Origin: Tethya wilhelma
Taxonomy: Eukaryota; Porifera; Demospongiae; Tethyida; Tethyidae
Length of the DNA stretch: 64,000 bases
Direction: 5' to 3'
Assembly: GCA_964030475.1 (NCBI GenBank)
Contig: CAXIPT010000005.1
Span: 2,413,164 to 2,477,163 of the forward strand
The notes beneath the pieces are model-generated. The model saw nothing but the letters and a program-made list of their open reading frames with translations, was not told where the DNA came from and did no database searches. Each line of letters begins with the position of its first letter. The stretch's first letter is position 1. The position numbers and the translations under genes are program-made. Shown one piece after another: positions 46,753 through 61,005 of this stretch.

Positions 46753-49700
46753 ATTTAAGCAAGGGCAATTGAATGTAATTATGTTGCCATGGAGATTGGC
46801 ATCTGTAGTATGTATGCACATACTGTCAATGATCCCTGTGATATTTGTACCACTTGAGAAAGTGGAAATTGATACATTTGCACGACATTTTTTCTTTGCT
46901 CCACTTCATGCCGCAAAATTGTGTTTCATATGGGATGTGTGCTTGCACACACACACACACGCGCGCGCACACGCACACGCACAGTGTCACGTAGAGACAA
47001 AGAGCAGCTGTAAGCAGTGCATACAGGCTAGCTATTGAAATTGTACATTCATGTATTGTTTAACAATAAGTTCACTTCCTCAGAGTTTTATGTCTGCACA
47101 AGCCCCAGTGATGGTGTCACAAAGAGCTTCAATTCAATGGCTCCTCTAGTGAATGCAGGTTGTAGGTGTTCCTCCTCCAGTACAGTTACAAGGATGACTA
47201 GGGCTGACAAAGGAGCACTGACATATGTATTACGTCACATATTATATCTTCCTGTACCAATAATTTCACCTCAACTATTGGATATGATTCACTACATGTA
47301 AGCTTCCACTGAATCAAGTTCAGACTGAATTACACAGTTGTAAACGTGTTCTTTTTCACAATGCAAGTAGAAAATGCCTCCCATGCAAGTTCTGTTTGGT
47401 ATATCCTTATATGTGTTAGTGTCCTAATTGCGTTTTAATTTCTCTCATGACGTTGTGTGTGGGGTTGGAGGGAAGTGGAAAGCCATGGTGGGATGAACTG
47501 CATCCCTTCTCGCCACAGCTTCTTGCCTTTGTTTCCTTCTTTTCCACCTGCTCCTAAATGAACAAAGTAAGTGTAGGAGGTATCAAACATTTCCACCACA
47601 AATTTCATCCTACTCAAGGAATGGCTACATACCAAGTCTAGCCACACGCATGTACACGTACATGCATACACAAGCACACACACACACACACATGCATAGT
47701 TGAACTGAATTAAACTGGTTGCCTAAGCACTCCCATTGCCGTGTACGCATGCATGTGCAGAATTGGGACTGAAGCATTTTTTTCTCGATCTCAACTATTT
47801 GTACATGTCATTGTGGTGTGACTTTCTTAGCCACCTGTGTGTATTGGTGGCACCAGCACTTTGTGCAATCATCGATCATTATTTACCAATAAAAACCCGA
47901 GCTTTAAAGCTGCTCTGAAAAACAAAGCGAGCAACTGCATTCATGTGTGCCCGAACACAGTTGCGCAAGTGCACACACAGTCTTTTACAGATTCCTCCCA
48001 ATGCTTTGTGTGTACACCCAAGCCATTCCTTTTATCATCAGTTATATATTGTGTAATCGCCACACTGTAACCCTATACCCCCTGTGGGTATGCTTCACAC
48101 AATGGCCAGGCATGTGAGTCCCTGGGCCTTGGCCATCAAAGACCTTTCTCCTTCCACATGCCTATCATATTCCATTCCTCTTACTGCTTCAGTTTAATGT
48201 AGCTGATTGTATGTAAAGTATACTCCACTGTGATAAGCCATACATGTATGCATAAGTGTATACATTGGCAATGTCTATTTATAGAATATCAGTCTATATA
48301 AATTATTGTGCCCTCTTGGAGCTATTGTGATGGTCAATGGTGCGAACCAAGGCAACAGTGCATGCATAGTGACAGTGTACAGCTGGAGCCAGACCTGTAT
48401 TGTGTTTATACCTGAAGTGATTGCAGCTGTCAATGTGAAATGTGCTAACGATGATTTACAAGACTGCACACCAGTTTTGCCCAAATTATGGTGTAATGAC
48501 AACATTGCTATTGCTCTAGTGACAATGTCAGTGTATCCTGTATGTACTTTGATTGTTATGAGCGTGTATAATTGCGCGTAACGGTTGCAATTAAAGCAAA
48601 TGAGACGTTAAATGTGTGTTGTGGATCTGAGCATTAAGTCTCTCCCAGACAGCCTTCAATGGTTATTAGCTAATTCAATTGCTGTATATTGGAACCCATT
48701 GGTATAGGGCGTCACTGTGTAATTCAAATAGAGCTATAAAACTAATGGAAATGCAATGGTTTGTGGCAATAGTGTTGTAGTCTTTATGCTTGTGGCCATG
48801 GCACCCTACTCTAATTTACAAGTCAGAATTGTTATGTTATATTTCACCCTTCGATGAGTACCAACCAGCGTAGAGTTGGAAGAAAAATAATATACAATAA
48901 ACCTTTTTTTAGTACACAGCGTACGAGTAGTAGGAATGTATTTCCTTGTTGCGATCATTAGTAGACAATACCCGGCTGTGGTATTATGGATGTGGTGCTA
49001 AAATTAAAAAATTCATGACATATTTTTGAAACAATGGGCTCGCGATAACCCATCCCTTCTATACACAGTGTCAGTATTAGGACCAGGGTTCAGCAGAGAT
49101 CTTAGGGAGTGAGAATCTCCAGTGGTTGTCATCATGTTTCCAGTTGGTTAATGATGTGGTGGTTTATTATCAGTGGAATTACTTTACCATGCAGCACTTC
49201 CTGCAAGTGGTCAGTTAAGTGTTTCAGGGAGTGGTCTACAAGCAGTACAACTGTTAACCACTTGAAGGACTCAGTTTTTGTTCTATTCTTGGAGTAGCTA
49301 AAACGGCTTGTGGTTATTGTGTCAATTTCCCCCATTTTTGGAGCTGCTCCCAATATAGCAGCAGCCACTTGGACTCATCTCTTTGGTTGGGTTATGAGAT
49401 AGCCAAGTTTGAAGGATTAGTTTGGAGTGCATACACATGCAACACTTATTAAGATAATAGTGTCTTGCAGCTACACAATGTTATATATATTTTGGTTTTC
49501 TGGTAGCAATATTACTTGTTAAAGACATCACCCAGATAAAGATAGAGTTGTGGAATACAATGATATCTAGATTGTTGGTTTGCTGCTCAGATATATAAGT
49601 CGGCAAGGGTTTATAGACAATGCTTCGACATAGTATGTGGCAAGAAATTAGTGCACAATCATGCTCTGGTGTTGTGCATGCATGTCATTGCATGTGCACA

Positions 49701-52700
49701 TATACATGCATGTAACATGTTTGATGATGATGTGAAAAGTGATGAATCATTCCAACAGTTGTGAATGTTGACTGTATACTATAGCGACTGTTATACTCTT
49801 GATGTTTGTTTTGTGCGCGTGAGAGAGAGTCAGTTTTTCTCCCCCTGTATAAACTTGATCGTGGCCAATAATGATGCAACTACATGGCAATCTGTCCACT
49901 GAGTAAAGCTGCTGAGCAGTAGCTTTTGTGGTTGCAGGATGATGGAACCATGCACATGCTAGCTCATATTGGAGTGTATTGCATAACCAATACGTACATA
50001 TTACTAGTAGCAGGTGCCCATACAAAAAGATCAACTGTTCGCAATTTTATTGTCAAGGATCCAATAACAGATTCCAAATTTTTCGCAAGTACCATTATTA
50101 TTCTTAGATTGCTATAATATTGCTAGTGATCAGCATCAACAAACTTAAGCCACATTATTATACTCTATCACAAAGATTAAGTTCTAACTTTACCATTACA
50201 GTAACAGTAGTGCCCCCATTGTTATATTAGTGTGACATTGCACGAATCAATGAGTTGTGCACTCGTCTTTTTGCTTGGCCAAGCAACCATGACATTAGTG
50301 AAATAAAAAGTCGTTTAAATTAACTATAGCTAATGCAATAATGAAGTGATGCATTCATTTCCCAGTAGAGACACCCGATACACTGAGGTAACTTCCTACA
50401 ATGCATGTTTTGGAGTGGTCCTTGCTAAGTGGTCACTCTCAGCTTCATACATGTCAATTATATAGAGTGGGTGCATACACCACAAGTCCCATTCAGGAAC
50501 CATTCGAAGATATTCTATTTCTCTGGTATTAGCTACTTTAGCATGAATCAGATCCTTAAAGTACATCAGGTTGGCTCCTTTATAGATGATGTCATTTCCA
50601 CCTCTGAGTCACTGGTAGGTTTTAACCCACGTTAGTAGGTTTCCCATCCATGCATTTGGAAGAAGTCACCTATTACTGTCTATAGTTCATATCCTTTGAC
50701 CTCACCAAGGCATGCCTGCCAACCCAAGTATGAGTGACTCGTATGTAGACTGGACTTTGACCTTTCAATAAATTCAGCCATTAAATACTATGTAATGTTT
50801 AATTGTAGCTATAATGGTAATAGAACTGACAAATCAGCACCAAAAAAATTTTTTTAGGTTCTGACTGTCAATTAACCTGCAAATTATTTAGCATTAATTT
50901 TGTCTGTTTTCAGTCTACTTTTATGAGGTCAGAACTGTGGTTATTAACTCTTTAATGTATAAACCATACAAATTTATCAAAAGTGACACATTTAATTTGC
51001 CAAACCATTCAACCAGTCAATAAGTCTACAAGCCTCATTTTTTGCCATGTTTCAAAACAATGTCCTTTGACTTCCCAAACAATGAAACCATAAAGTTCTT
51101 TCTAAATGTTGAGGGGACTGGTGCAAGTTGGTCAAGAATGGAACTTGAATTGACAGTTTCCACTTTAAAGGAAGAAATGCACTATTGACATCATGAACAG
51201 TCTGACTCAGTTTGACATCACATGTATGCATGCAGCTGCACACTGTGTACGTAGTGATATGAACCCCACATCCTTCATCGAAGTACCATAATTGTTGTGG
51301 GCTTTGTGCTGTGTCAGTGAAATTCTCTTTGTGTTTGAGCTAGTGCACTCCACCTCAGTAGCACATGCCACTACCACTGTATACTCCCTAGACCTCAAAC
51401 TGGGAGAATTCAGTTGTGGCTGGAAAGGTGCAATGCCTAGCTACCTCTCATGCATCATGTGATTGGTGTAAACCTTTTGGAAGAAGCCCCACTGATATAC
51501 AAGGCCAGATGGTATATTTGCTTCATGTCCATGGTAATGTTGTGATAATGGTTGTCTACTGTTCTTGTGATGTCATGTTTGAGGTCTTCCTGGTTACCAG
51601 ACATTGTTCCAGTCAAAAGGAAATCAAATTCCCCTTCAAGAAAGCTCACCAGTAAGACCTGCAATGTATGTCCTTGCAAAGCCACACAAGTGCACTTTGA
51701 TCATGTGCAGTTATGAATATCATTAAAGCTCTACTCATAAAAGTATGCACTCCAGTGTATAGTAACTTCAGTTGTGTAGTTTCTACTCTCCTAGTAGTGC
51801 CATTCTCTTCCTAGTGCTGCTTTGTTTCAGAGTTGTGAGTACTAGCTAGAGTAAAGTTGTACTCCACACACACTACCGAAAGCTCCCTGCCACTGTGTGC
51901 ATGATCTGAGTGGTACTCCTCTTGTCTACTAGATGTGCTACTCTCTACTCACTATGTTTTGAAGGTATGCACATGATCAGTATAATATATATGCTCAGTC
52001 TCTCCAAGTTTGCATTGCAAGCAGTCTGATTGCAGGATTCTTTCTCTGTATATGCATGCATGCTTGCATGGATGCTAGCAGCTCACAGCAGTGTGTCACT
52101 AGTGCTGTGCAGACTGCATGATCTTTCTGGTACCTCATGGATCAGTTGCAATGAATGACAGTTTTGTTTCTTCATATGCCTGCTCTGTACTTTACTTCTG
52201 TTGTTGCAATGAAGTGTTGGTTGTTTTGCATAGTTTTATTTGGGCTAGTTTGTCATGTTAGGCTTGTGCACATGCACATGCTGTGCAGCCATATAAATAG
52301 TATCACTAACGCTGGGTAATTTGCAGTTGCAGTAGCAAGGCTGCAGCAATTGCATAGCCTCGTGCAGTGAATTGTCCAGCACTTATGTAGGTAGCTAGCT
52401 ATTAAACTGATGAAGACAATTTTATCCTGGCAGCTGGTCTGTTCCCATTTTACGTGTTCGTGGTTCCGTAATGTTCGTTTATGTCGTTGCCTCGATGGCC
52501 TGTTATCTTTACTTAGTGGAATTCTCATCAGCAATCAACACTGGCTTGGGGAGTAAATTGAGTTTGGTACCATTGATCAGTTTTTCTTGCAGTAAAGTGT
52601 TTACACTGGAACGAGTCTGATCCTATTGAAACAATTAGGGTGGGTGGGCGGTAGTAGTACGTGTGGAAACAACTGAGTAGCCATAAGATTATGCATATGC

Positions 52701-55154
52701 AGTCATGGTGATCAGCTTATGTTCCCAGCTTGCATTTGTAAGTACCTACTTCAGCCTGGTTGCAAGCTGTTTAGTCTCAATGGGTTACTCTTCCTGGTGT
52801 TAAAAATTTAAAGTTTCTCTCGCATACAAAATTATCATACAATATTAGCATGCAAAATTAATGATGAAGTATCAAGCGTCTTGAGCTAGTACATATCCAT
52901 AGAGTCTAATAATTGTTAATTATTGTTGACGTGTTGAGTAATTAAGATTTTTTCTGATGAACTCTACACGATACTCAAATAGATAGCGACTTCCAGAAAA
53001 GAAGAGCAGGGGGGAATTTTTGAGACAATTCTAACATTTTCTGCACACATACCTTTTTCTCGTGCAGTCTAGTCTGGTGTACACATACATCGATGTCTAT
53101 ACATACTTACATACATGTCATATTAAGTATCTGTTTCCTTGGCAATGAAGCGGACCAGCTGTAGTTGGTCAGAGTGGTCAGATAATGGCAGGCACCAGGT
53201 GGGTGGGCATTGGAGACTGGGTACTGCATTGATTCTAGGTGCCTGCCTGAAGGCTGGTCCTGGTCATGTCATTCTACATGTTTTGTGAGATGGTGACTTT
53301 GACAAGGCATTTAGATGGCTTGACACTGGACCAAGATTGTCTTCAGTGTACAGTGTGACATGCCAATATAGAAGACCACTGATAAGACTGTGTGTGTATT
53401 GTGGACCTTGATGTGAACTTTGAAGGATGCTTGAAATAACTTATTTTCCTAGTGGGAAAGGAAAAAAAAGAAAAATATTAACTCTTGTGTATTGTATGTT
53501 TCTCATAGTGTACATACATAATATCATGTAAGTTGTGTATCTGAAAGTATTCAATACAAGTCAAAGCATCAAAATGATGTTTTTGTACATAAGTGGTGTT
53601 CAGTTGTTGAAGTGCATGCTCATTGTACCACTTAAAAGGGATGTGTTGATACGATTCCTCATTCGTATTCCCATTGTACGCCCGCACTGCTAGCTTGCAT
53701 ATGCAGCTGTGTTTAGATCATTGGGCTAGGCCTCGGTTACCTCACTACATCAAAGAGATGCTGTCTGTTGTGCACATGTGTTGGTATATCAGACTCAAGT
53801 TTCCCTGCTTACGTAACAGAAATCACACCACGATCACTGTTGGCTGTAACGATATATAGTTTTGTTATGAGCTCCATTGTGTCCTCCATGCTCCTTGCTT
53901 CAACCTGTATTTACTTCATGCCAAGCCTTCATCTGCACTAGATTGCCCGTGTTAATTGGAGTATTGCCTGACTTTGCTTCCCACCAGCTGTTGGGAGTAT
54001 TTGAGACTGAGGGCTTCTCTAGTTTTCACCTTGCCTTACTAAGTAGCTTTGTTTGGTAACTCAGTGTGTGTAGTCATGCACACAAGAGTTTGAGGTTTTT
54101 TTTTTTTTTTTTTTTATTTCTTGGCCTCCATTTGGATATGCAGCATTCAACCACACAATTATAATCAACATAATCATATTAATGATCGCATTGTGGGTGG
54201 TACCCTGTAATTATTGCCTGTTGTTGCTATAATTATCGCTACATGTTCATATACATGCCCTGTGTATTAAGACACGCCCATATAAGATTGATTTTGATGA
54301 TCTTGTCTTCAGACATTGACTCTTCCAGTATAGTCTAGTCTTGAATGGTGTGTAAGACCTCCTCTCCATTGAAAGTGCATCTGTCTGGTTTCCTCACCCC
54401 TGTCACATAAGGCACACCTCATATCCTCATATCCTCATAGACAGCCTGGCACCAAGTCACTTGCATATCAATTACACAGGCAGGCTGCCTTCGCTTGAAC
54501 TATATACATTTTACTTCTTCTTTTTTTTGGTCGAGTGTAAAAATTTTTCAACTATGGTGGCCTATGATTTTATGTAGGCTAGCTGCATGAGTGGTNTATA
54601 CAAATGAGGATTTTGTATTGCATTATGTATTATGATACTGCACCATATTGGCCTTGCATGTACCATCTGCTCATAGGGGGTGTGTGCCACCACCATTATG
54701 TAGGGTGTCCAAGTGTTTATACATGTAATGTGTTCTTGTTTGTGCCCGTGAGCAATAGTTGTTTTACAGGGATGTTTGTGAGTTAGTTCAGTGCCTGTCT
54801 GTGTGGGAAGGGGGGTGTGTGTGGTCAGACCTAAAGTGGGGTTTATTCCATGTGGTTAGGTGTAGGAGGATTAGGAGATAGTTCTTCGTATCGCATTCTA
54901 GGTAGACCTTGAGGCATGAAATACCTGCTTCAACCCTTGTGGTGGTTTACTCCCCTCACTCTTGACTTTGAGTGATGTGACACTATGGTCAGCCATCATT
55001 ACATGCCTACACACATCTCAATTGTATATTATGACATGATATCTCTGTAAATACCTATACATAGCAGTAATGCGACCTCACCAGATAACATGACTCTTTT
55101 TTCCCCCCTTTTCTTCCTCCTCTCTCTCTCTCTCTCTCTCTCCTGTCCTCACAG
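46753..55154. other. Non-coding DNA, probably intronic or intergenic
   Basis: AT-rich with a (CA)n tract near 46949-46985, a T-run near 54096 and a single n at 54596. No convincing exon found on either strand. The CT-rich tract at about 55119-55142 forms the acceptor tract of the next exon. Confidence 0.45.
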
Positions 55155-57970
55155 ACCAGCCCAAACCCACAGACTCCTCCGACTACCACCACTGGTGATG
55201 CTCGTAGCCCTTGCAAGCAGTCCTCCACTCCTACAGACACAACTCTCCCTCTCTCCAGTCCAGGTAGTGACCAGAACCAGAATGGCCGCACTCCTGATAG
55301 TGGTATAGTCGCCGGTTCAACGTACCAGTCGTCGTTTTCGAGTAACGATTCTTCGTCTTTCTCTCCCGGAGAAAAGACTCAAGATGGTGGTACAGATGAG
55401 AGCAGTCCCTCCCGCAAGAGATCCCAGTCCCTCTCCGAAGGCAAGCCCAGCTCTGTCCCCCCTCTCCCTCCTCCTAGCAGCACCCAGGGGGCCTGCAGTA
55501 GCAACCAGCTCTCAATGTCTGGCGCCCTCTCTACCAGTGGCTTCAACTACTCCACAGGCGTGTACACTACAAGCAACTCCACGAACTTTGTCACTCCCCG
55601 TCAGCGATTCTACTCCGTGCCAGTCATGAAGGGAACGGAACCGCTGTGCCACGCTCCGACACTCTCCTCCAAACCCAGCCCCACTGCTAACCACTTTGCA
55701 GGACAGGGCAGCTACCGACAAATGCGTTGCCCCCCTTCCTATTGCCCCCCCTATCATCAAAGCTACTCTAATTACACAGGTTACAACGGTACCCACAGTC
55801 TAGCGCCCCAGTCAGCCTATCCTCCGACATACAACTCTTACTCTAGTGCTACTGGGGCTGCTTCGCCCTACCTAGCTCAATCCGGACCTCCTGGCTCTTC
55901 TCTCTATAACACTTACTTGGGTGCCCGTTCCTCTCCCTCCTATCCTGGCCAACAGCAATCCTCATCCAGCGTCATGGGCTTGATGTCTTCCTACTCCAAC
56001 AACTTCTCCTCCCCCTCCACTGGTCAGCAACAGCAGCAGCAGTATCCTGTTAGCTCCAACAACTTTGACCCTATGTGCTCTGCCTATCCCAGCAATCAGT
56101 CTTACTCCAGCAGTAGCAACTATTCTACGTCTGCTAACACCACCACGGCAGTTCCCACTCTCCAGCCCATCTCGACTGTCAACTCGACCATGCCGGTGAC
56201 TCCAAGCATCCCCGACCTGGTTCCTATCACCTCGCCAAGCCTACCGTCCTCCAACGAGACACCAACGACGGCAGACATGATCACATCCATGGCTGCTCCA
56301 CCCACTGCTTCCCTCCCGGCCAACACTACCGCATCTTCCAGCTCTCCCCCTCCTCCCGTCGTGTCCTCTACAAGCCCTCACGGGACCGATATCTCCGGGA
56401 GTGCCGACACCGTGATGAATGGGAGCCCTCCTCTACTGGAGGCAATGAGCGATGGCTGTGACCCTTCGTCCCTGGAGTTGGCTGGTGATGGAGCTGGAGA
56501 TGGCGGTGAGCCTACAGGCGCTACTTCTGCATCTAAGGAAGTCCACTACTCAAAGAGGTGAGCGCCGGTTAGGGGCCTGGTACTTGTAGACATGTCTGAT
56601 GCCTTTTGTTTAAATTATGTGTATAAATATTGTGAATTTTGTTTCTGATAGTGTTCAAGATCCCTATCACTAGATCCCTATAATGTTACATGATTGATCA
56701 GAAAGTGAAATGTGTTGTCACTTGCTTGCAGGCTGTTTATTGAATTAGAAAAGTTTCTTGTGCCTACCATTTTGCATGTTTGCATGTTTAACAACGTTGC
56801 TTACATAATCATGATTAATCATCTACAATTGAAGCTGGGTTACCTGAGGAAGTTGTAGCTATGTTGTGCCTGCACCTGTAGTAGATAGAGAGCCAACCAG
56901 TGTGGATGATAACTGAGGCAAGTGAAGCTAGCTGATCGAGGGGGATTAAGGTGTGATTCCAGGTGGTTTGTTCTTGTAGGAGAGTTCAGTGGAGCGTTTA
57001 AAAAAGAGTGACCTTACTTGTCTTGCAGTGTGTGTGTGTGTGTGTGTGTGTGGTTAGTCCCTTTTGACCTTAGCTTGTGTGTTGTAGATTACTCTCAATG
57101 AGTACACTTCCTTTGTTTTGTGTTGAGTTTTCCACTGGAGCCTGTTTGTTGGCCACCAATTTATAGGCTTTGGGTCACACACGTACACAAACATGCATGC
57201 ACACACATTCAGAGAGAGTGACTCATGATCAGTAGTAGTATAGTGTAGTGATTGTTCCTGTAGTGACCTCACTCTCTTGTTTGGTATACCTTATTGTTTG
57301 ACCGTTCATTCCATCATTGTTTTAGGCATGTCGTGTCATCACAAACTCTACCTGTACTGCATGTATATAATGCTAGGGAAATACAAGCTAGGGTCGATTT
57401 GAGGAAGCCTTAGTTTGGGGGACACACCATTTGGTTGGAGTGATATGCTCCTTCCCACCAAACAGTTTCCTTATCTAGATGTTGGGTTTGAGGTAGTCAC
57501 AACACTGGGTCAGATAGAGGCCAACTGTAGCCATAGACCAAGAGCCACATGTATAACTGGAAGGATATGTAACTTGTTCCATTTGGAGAACACTTTATAT
57601 GGGAGTAGTTGATCCTCTTGGCTATTGTAGCTAGGCAATGTGTGTGTGTGTGTTTGTATGGATGCAGTCAACAATGTACGTTTGTCGTGATATATGCACG
57701 TGTAAAGCCAACAAAACACTGTTAGACATTATAATTGTCTAATAAAGTTATTGTGCCAATCTTGAACCTATTTCAAACTAATTACCGTAGTGTTACATAG
57801 TCTATGCACCACCTATAATGTGATTATTTGCCCTATTCTTATCAGTCTGTTCTACTCTTCCGCACACATCTTATTACAGCTGTAGAAAGAGAATCCCCAA
57901 CTCTCGTTCTAGTTGGTGCCCTAACTGTCAGTCCAAGAAAGGTGGATGCAGGTATCTCAAGAAGAAATGA
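55155..57970 (+). CDS. C-clamp protein, last two exons
   Basis: Exon 55155-56557 is open in phase from its acceptor (CT-rich tract, then CCTCACAG) to the donor AG|GTGAGC, giving 467 codons. It is rich in S, T, P, Q, N and Y (runs of S, Q and P) with a basic P-S-R-K-R-S-Q-S patch and looks like a disordered activation or scaffold region. Exon 57880-57970 completes the split Ser codon and ends the protein with C-R-K-R-I-P-N...S-W-C-P-N-C-Q...C-R-Y and a lysine tail. Four cysteines with the W-C-x-x-C and C-R-Y spacing match a C-clamp, the zinc-binding DNA-contact module of some TCF/LEF and GLUT4-enhancer-factor/HDBP-type regulators. No HMG box is seen next to it, unlike TCF. A DNA-binding regulator is the inferred role. 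The 5' exons are not identified. Confidence 0.7.
56558..57879 (+). other. Intron of the C-clamp gene
   Basis: Bounded by GTGAGC and TTATTACAG. Includes a (GT)n tract near 57027-57052. Nothing else is recognised. Confidence 0.65.
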
Positions 57971-59237
57971 TCCAACTTGTTCACTAAAGTACGCACCTTA
58001 GTTGTGAAAGCACTTCTCCCAAAACTGATTCGTAATCCCGACAAATATTTCAACCATTGTCACTTTGTATAATAGTGACGTCTTGTGTGTGTGTGTTGGA
58101 TTTTGTGTGGCAATTTCTTTTAAAACGTTGCACTGTGTACTTTGTAAATTTTCAAGAATAATTTTCAACTTTTGTATAATTTTGTGTGTCACAGTTTTTA
58201 TAATAGTATGATTAGAGCACATTTTTGGTCAAATTTTCTTATTTCTTGTTAACAAGCCAAGAAGCATTCTTTTCTACTCTACCAACAATGTTTATCACCA
58301 TCTTTGTTTTTCATATATAGCTACATGTGTGACTCTGTACGTTTGTGGCTCTGTACATGTGTGTGTGTGTGTATAAGTTCATTCTTGTTTTTGTCTCCAA
58401 ATTGCATCCATTGTGTGTGTTCACTTTCAGCAAAAAGACCAAACCTCTTGAGTGTTCACATTAATTAATCACTTATTATAACGTCTTCCCCTTTCATCTC
58501 ACCTATCAAACTACACCACAACAATCAAATCAGGTTACCATTAGTATTGATTAAAATGATTTTGTATAATAATTATTATTAGACTCATATATAGATCTTT
58601 GTTTGGTATGCTCACTGTGTACACATATTTATAAGTAAAGTTTTGAAAAGGTATCACTTTTTTGATGCGGATGTACACTTTTTGTTTGTATGTATGTATA
58701 CATGTAGCGTTTTTATCGACTGCTGCATGTTTGTTTTTTGATGCCATTATTATTGTGTGCAGTATACAATACAATTTGTATCAAATTGAAGTAAAGAATT
58801 TGAAAGATGAATTATTATATTCATAATTCTTTTATTTGCCTAAGCTCGCTAGTACATGCAATACATAATAGGTTCTAATATGCATGACTACTGTCTGGCT
58901 GCCATAATTATAGATTGCATGCATGATAACAATAATAATGCATGGATATAATAATTATACTACATGCATGCATAATATTATTTTTTACAGATGAGGGTGT
59001 GTACAATGTCATGCATATAATATGGTATTATTGTTATGAATAGTTAATATATTAATTGGTCAGGAATTTAATATCAATCGTATAATGTATGTATATGTGC
59101 ATATGCATACACTAATCATTTGTTCTTGGCTCTTTGACAAATGGAACCCCTTGTCTTCTTGCTAGATTCTGAATGTGAAGAGAATTGACATAAAATTTCC
59201 ATCTGTGACGTCGACAGCTATAGATCCATCGATGGAT
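57971..59237. other. 3' UTR and intergenic DNA
   Basis: Convergent 3' ends of the C-clamp gene (plus) and the CHCHD7-like gene (minus). AT-rich with no further gene seen. Confidence 0.5.
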
Positions 59238-59783
59238 TCATACCATTTTCTTCTTGCACTCCTTGTAAGCCTTGAAGTACTTCTCACAGGCATCTCTGTT
59301 GTATTGGTTGGCATCCATGCACTTGTATGAGGCATTAGCTTCCTACAATACATATAAGATGAAACAGATCTAGATGCAAGCTAGTATATAGGCTCATTGA
59401 TAATAATTATTTGCGAGTTTTAAGCCTTGCAAGCAGTTGGTAATCTGTTAGTGAGAGCCTCTGAGCAACTTTGAAAGTTTGATTTTGTTTGACTAAATTT
59501 TTATGGTGACCAACATTTTGTATTGTGTCTATGGGACAGTCGGCCCATTCCTACTGTACGTACTACCATACGTATGATTGTGCATTATTTGGAAAATTCC
59601 ATACCTACTGTACATGCAGTTGGGGAAATATAATTTATGTTGCAGCTATAATGTGTATAATATTATAAGCCAAAAGCAAATGCATGCATGCACTAAGTCT
59701 TATGAAAGTTAACAGTTCATTGTTGTGCTTACCTCGAGGCAGGGGTTGGTTTTGGGGTCAGTCCATCTTGCTCTGTCCCCCAT
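59238..59783 (-). CDS. CHCHD7: CHCHD7/COX23-like twin-CX9C protein
   Basis: Two exons on the minus strand: 59783-59733 (17 codons) and 59342-59238 (34 codons plus stop), joined in phase 0 over a GT-AG intron. The 51-residue product has C-x9-C twice: the first pair spans the splice (C-L-E | E-A-N...Y-K-C), the second is C-E-K-Y-F-K-A-Y-K-E-C. A-C-E-K-Y-F-x-x-Y-K-E-C-K-K matches the CHCHD7/Cox23 pattern. Such proteins are imported into the mitochondrial intermembrane space and oxidised by Mia40/CHCHD4; Cox23 assists cytochrome oxidase biogenesis. An in-frame TAG three codons before the ATG fixes the start. It is short even for this family but complete. Confidence 0.85.
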
Positions 59784-61005
59784 ACCACTCTAGGGGGACA
59801 AAATACAATACTATAGCTGATCTAGGACAACACTATCATAGCAATGTATGTGTACATTATGCCAGTTCATGACCACATATGCATAAAGTTTTAGCAATTC
59901 AGAAAAAGGGTGATTTTCATAAAAGAAGCACAGGCCAGCTGGTCAGTATACCCATCATATCCATCACCATACAGCTATGTAACAGGGCAAATAATAATTA
60001 CCATGACATGCAACATTGGTGTTGACAGGAGAGGATGTTATACGTACACTAGACAATGTAACAGATGCTAAGCACAATACAGCAGCCTTTAGCTTAGGCT
60101 CAGACATCGCAACAGCATTGTGAGGCTTCAGTTCACTGATCAAGCATGCAATATAAAAGGTCACCGTGAATGTCATGCATGTAATATAATTATTAAACAC
60201 ATATAGTACAACTATACACCATGTAAGTGTGTATTGAGAGAACACATGACATGAAGTGACATGACATGAAGTGAGCATACAGCAAAAAACTAATCAGCTC
60301 TGCAAGAATATTGGCCAAGAATGTACATGAACATGTAAAGTATACGATTTATGGCTCCTAGGTGGAGCGAAAGGGGTCTGGCTACGCGAGCCTATGTGTG
60401 TAACAGTTATTCTCCCGGACTCCCTGGGGTGGAGGGAAATAATTAGAGGGGTGCTTGGTCAGTGGCTACACGAGACAACATGTATTTGATCACTGCATGC
60501 CTATTATTGTACAGGGCCAGTTTCTATCATACTGATATAAGTACACACATGCAGGCTGGATGAAATCAGAATAGCTTAGAAACAGAGGGGGTTCTGATAG
60601 GGGTGGGCACTTATCAGTATAGCTGATATCCTCAAGCCAAGCTACAGCCAACCCAACTAGCATGAACTGAATAAATGCTGAACCATGCAGGACATAACAC
60701 AAGACACATCAAATTAAATCGTGTATAATTTTGCAAGATAAATAGAAGAAAATTTCAAATTCCTCTCACCTTTGTTTGCTAGTGGACACGTGCTGTCTGG
60801 TAAAGATCGTTACACTAACAAGCTCAATATAGTTGGCATAACCACACACACACAACAAAGTGATACTTTCTATGATACATCATACATGCATGCACATGTG
60901 TACAGTTTAAAAAATTGAGATGCACATAAATATATACAGTATGTAAAAAATAAAATTAGAGTAATGGGATGAATTAAAAAAAATAAAAATTTCTTCTGTG
61001 TGTTA
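59784..61005. other. Intergenic DNA
   Basis: Between the CHCHD7-like gene and the 3' end of the kinase, all on the minus strand. A minus frame near 60108 with a leader-like start (M-S-E-P-K-L-K-A-A-V-L-C-L-A) is seen but not supported as a gene. Confidence 0.4.

Noticed and set aside
47035..47301. 88-residue ORF with C-x-C and S-rich segment
   Set aside because: No recognisable motif and no consistent splice partners.
59964..60278. Minus-strand 104-residue ORF with a leader-like segment
   Set aside because: AT-rich, no splice or homology support, and lies between genes; hydrophobicity alone is not enough.
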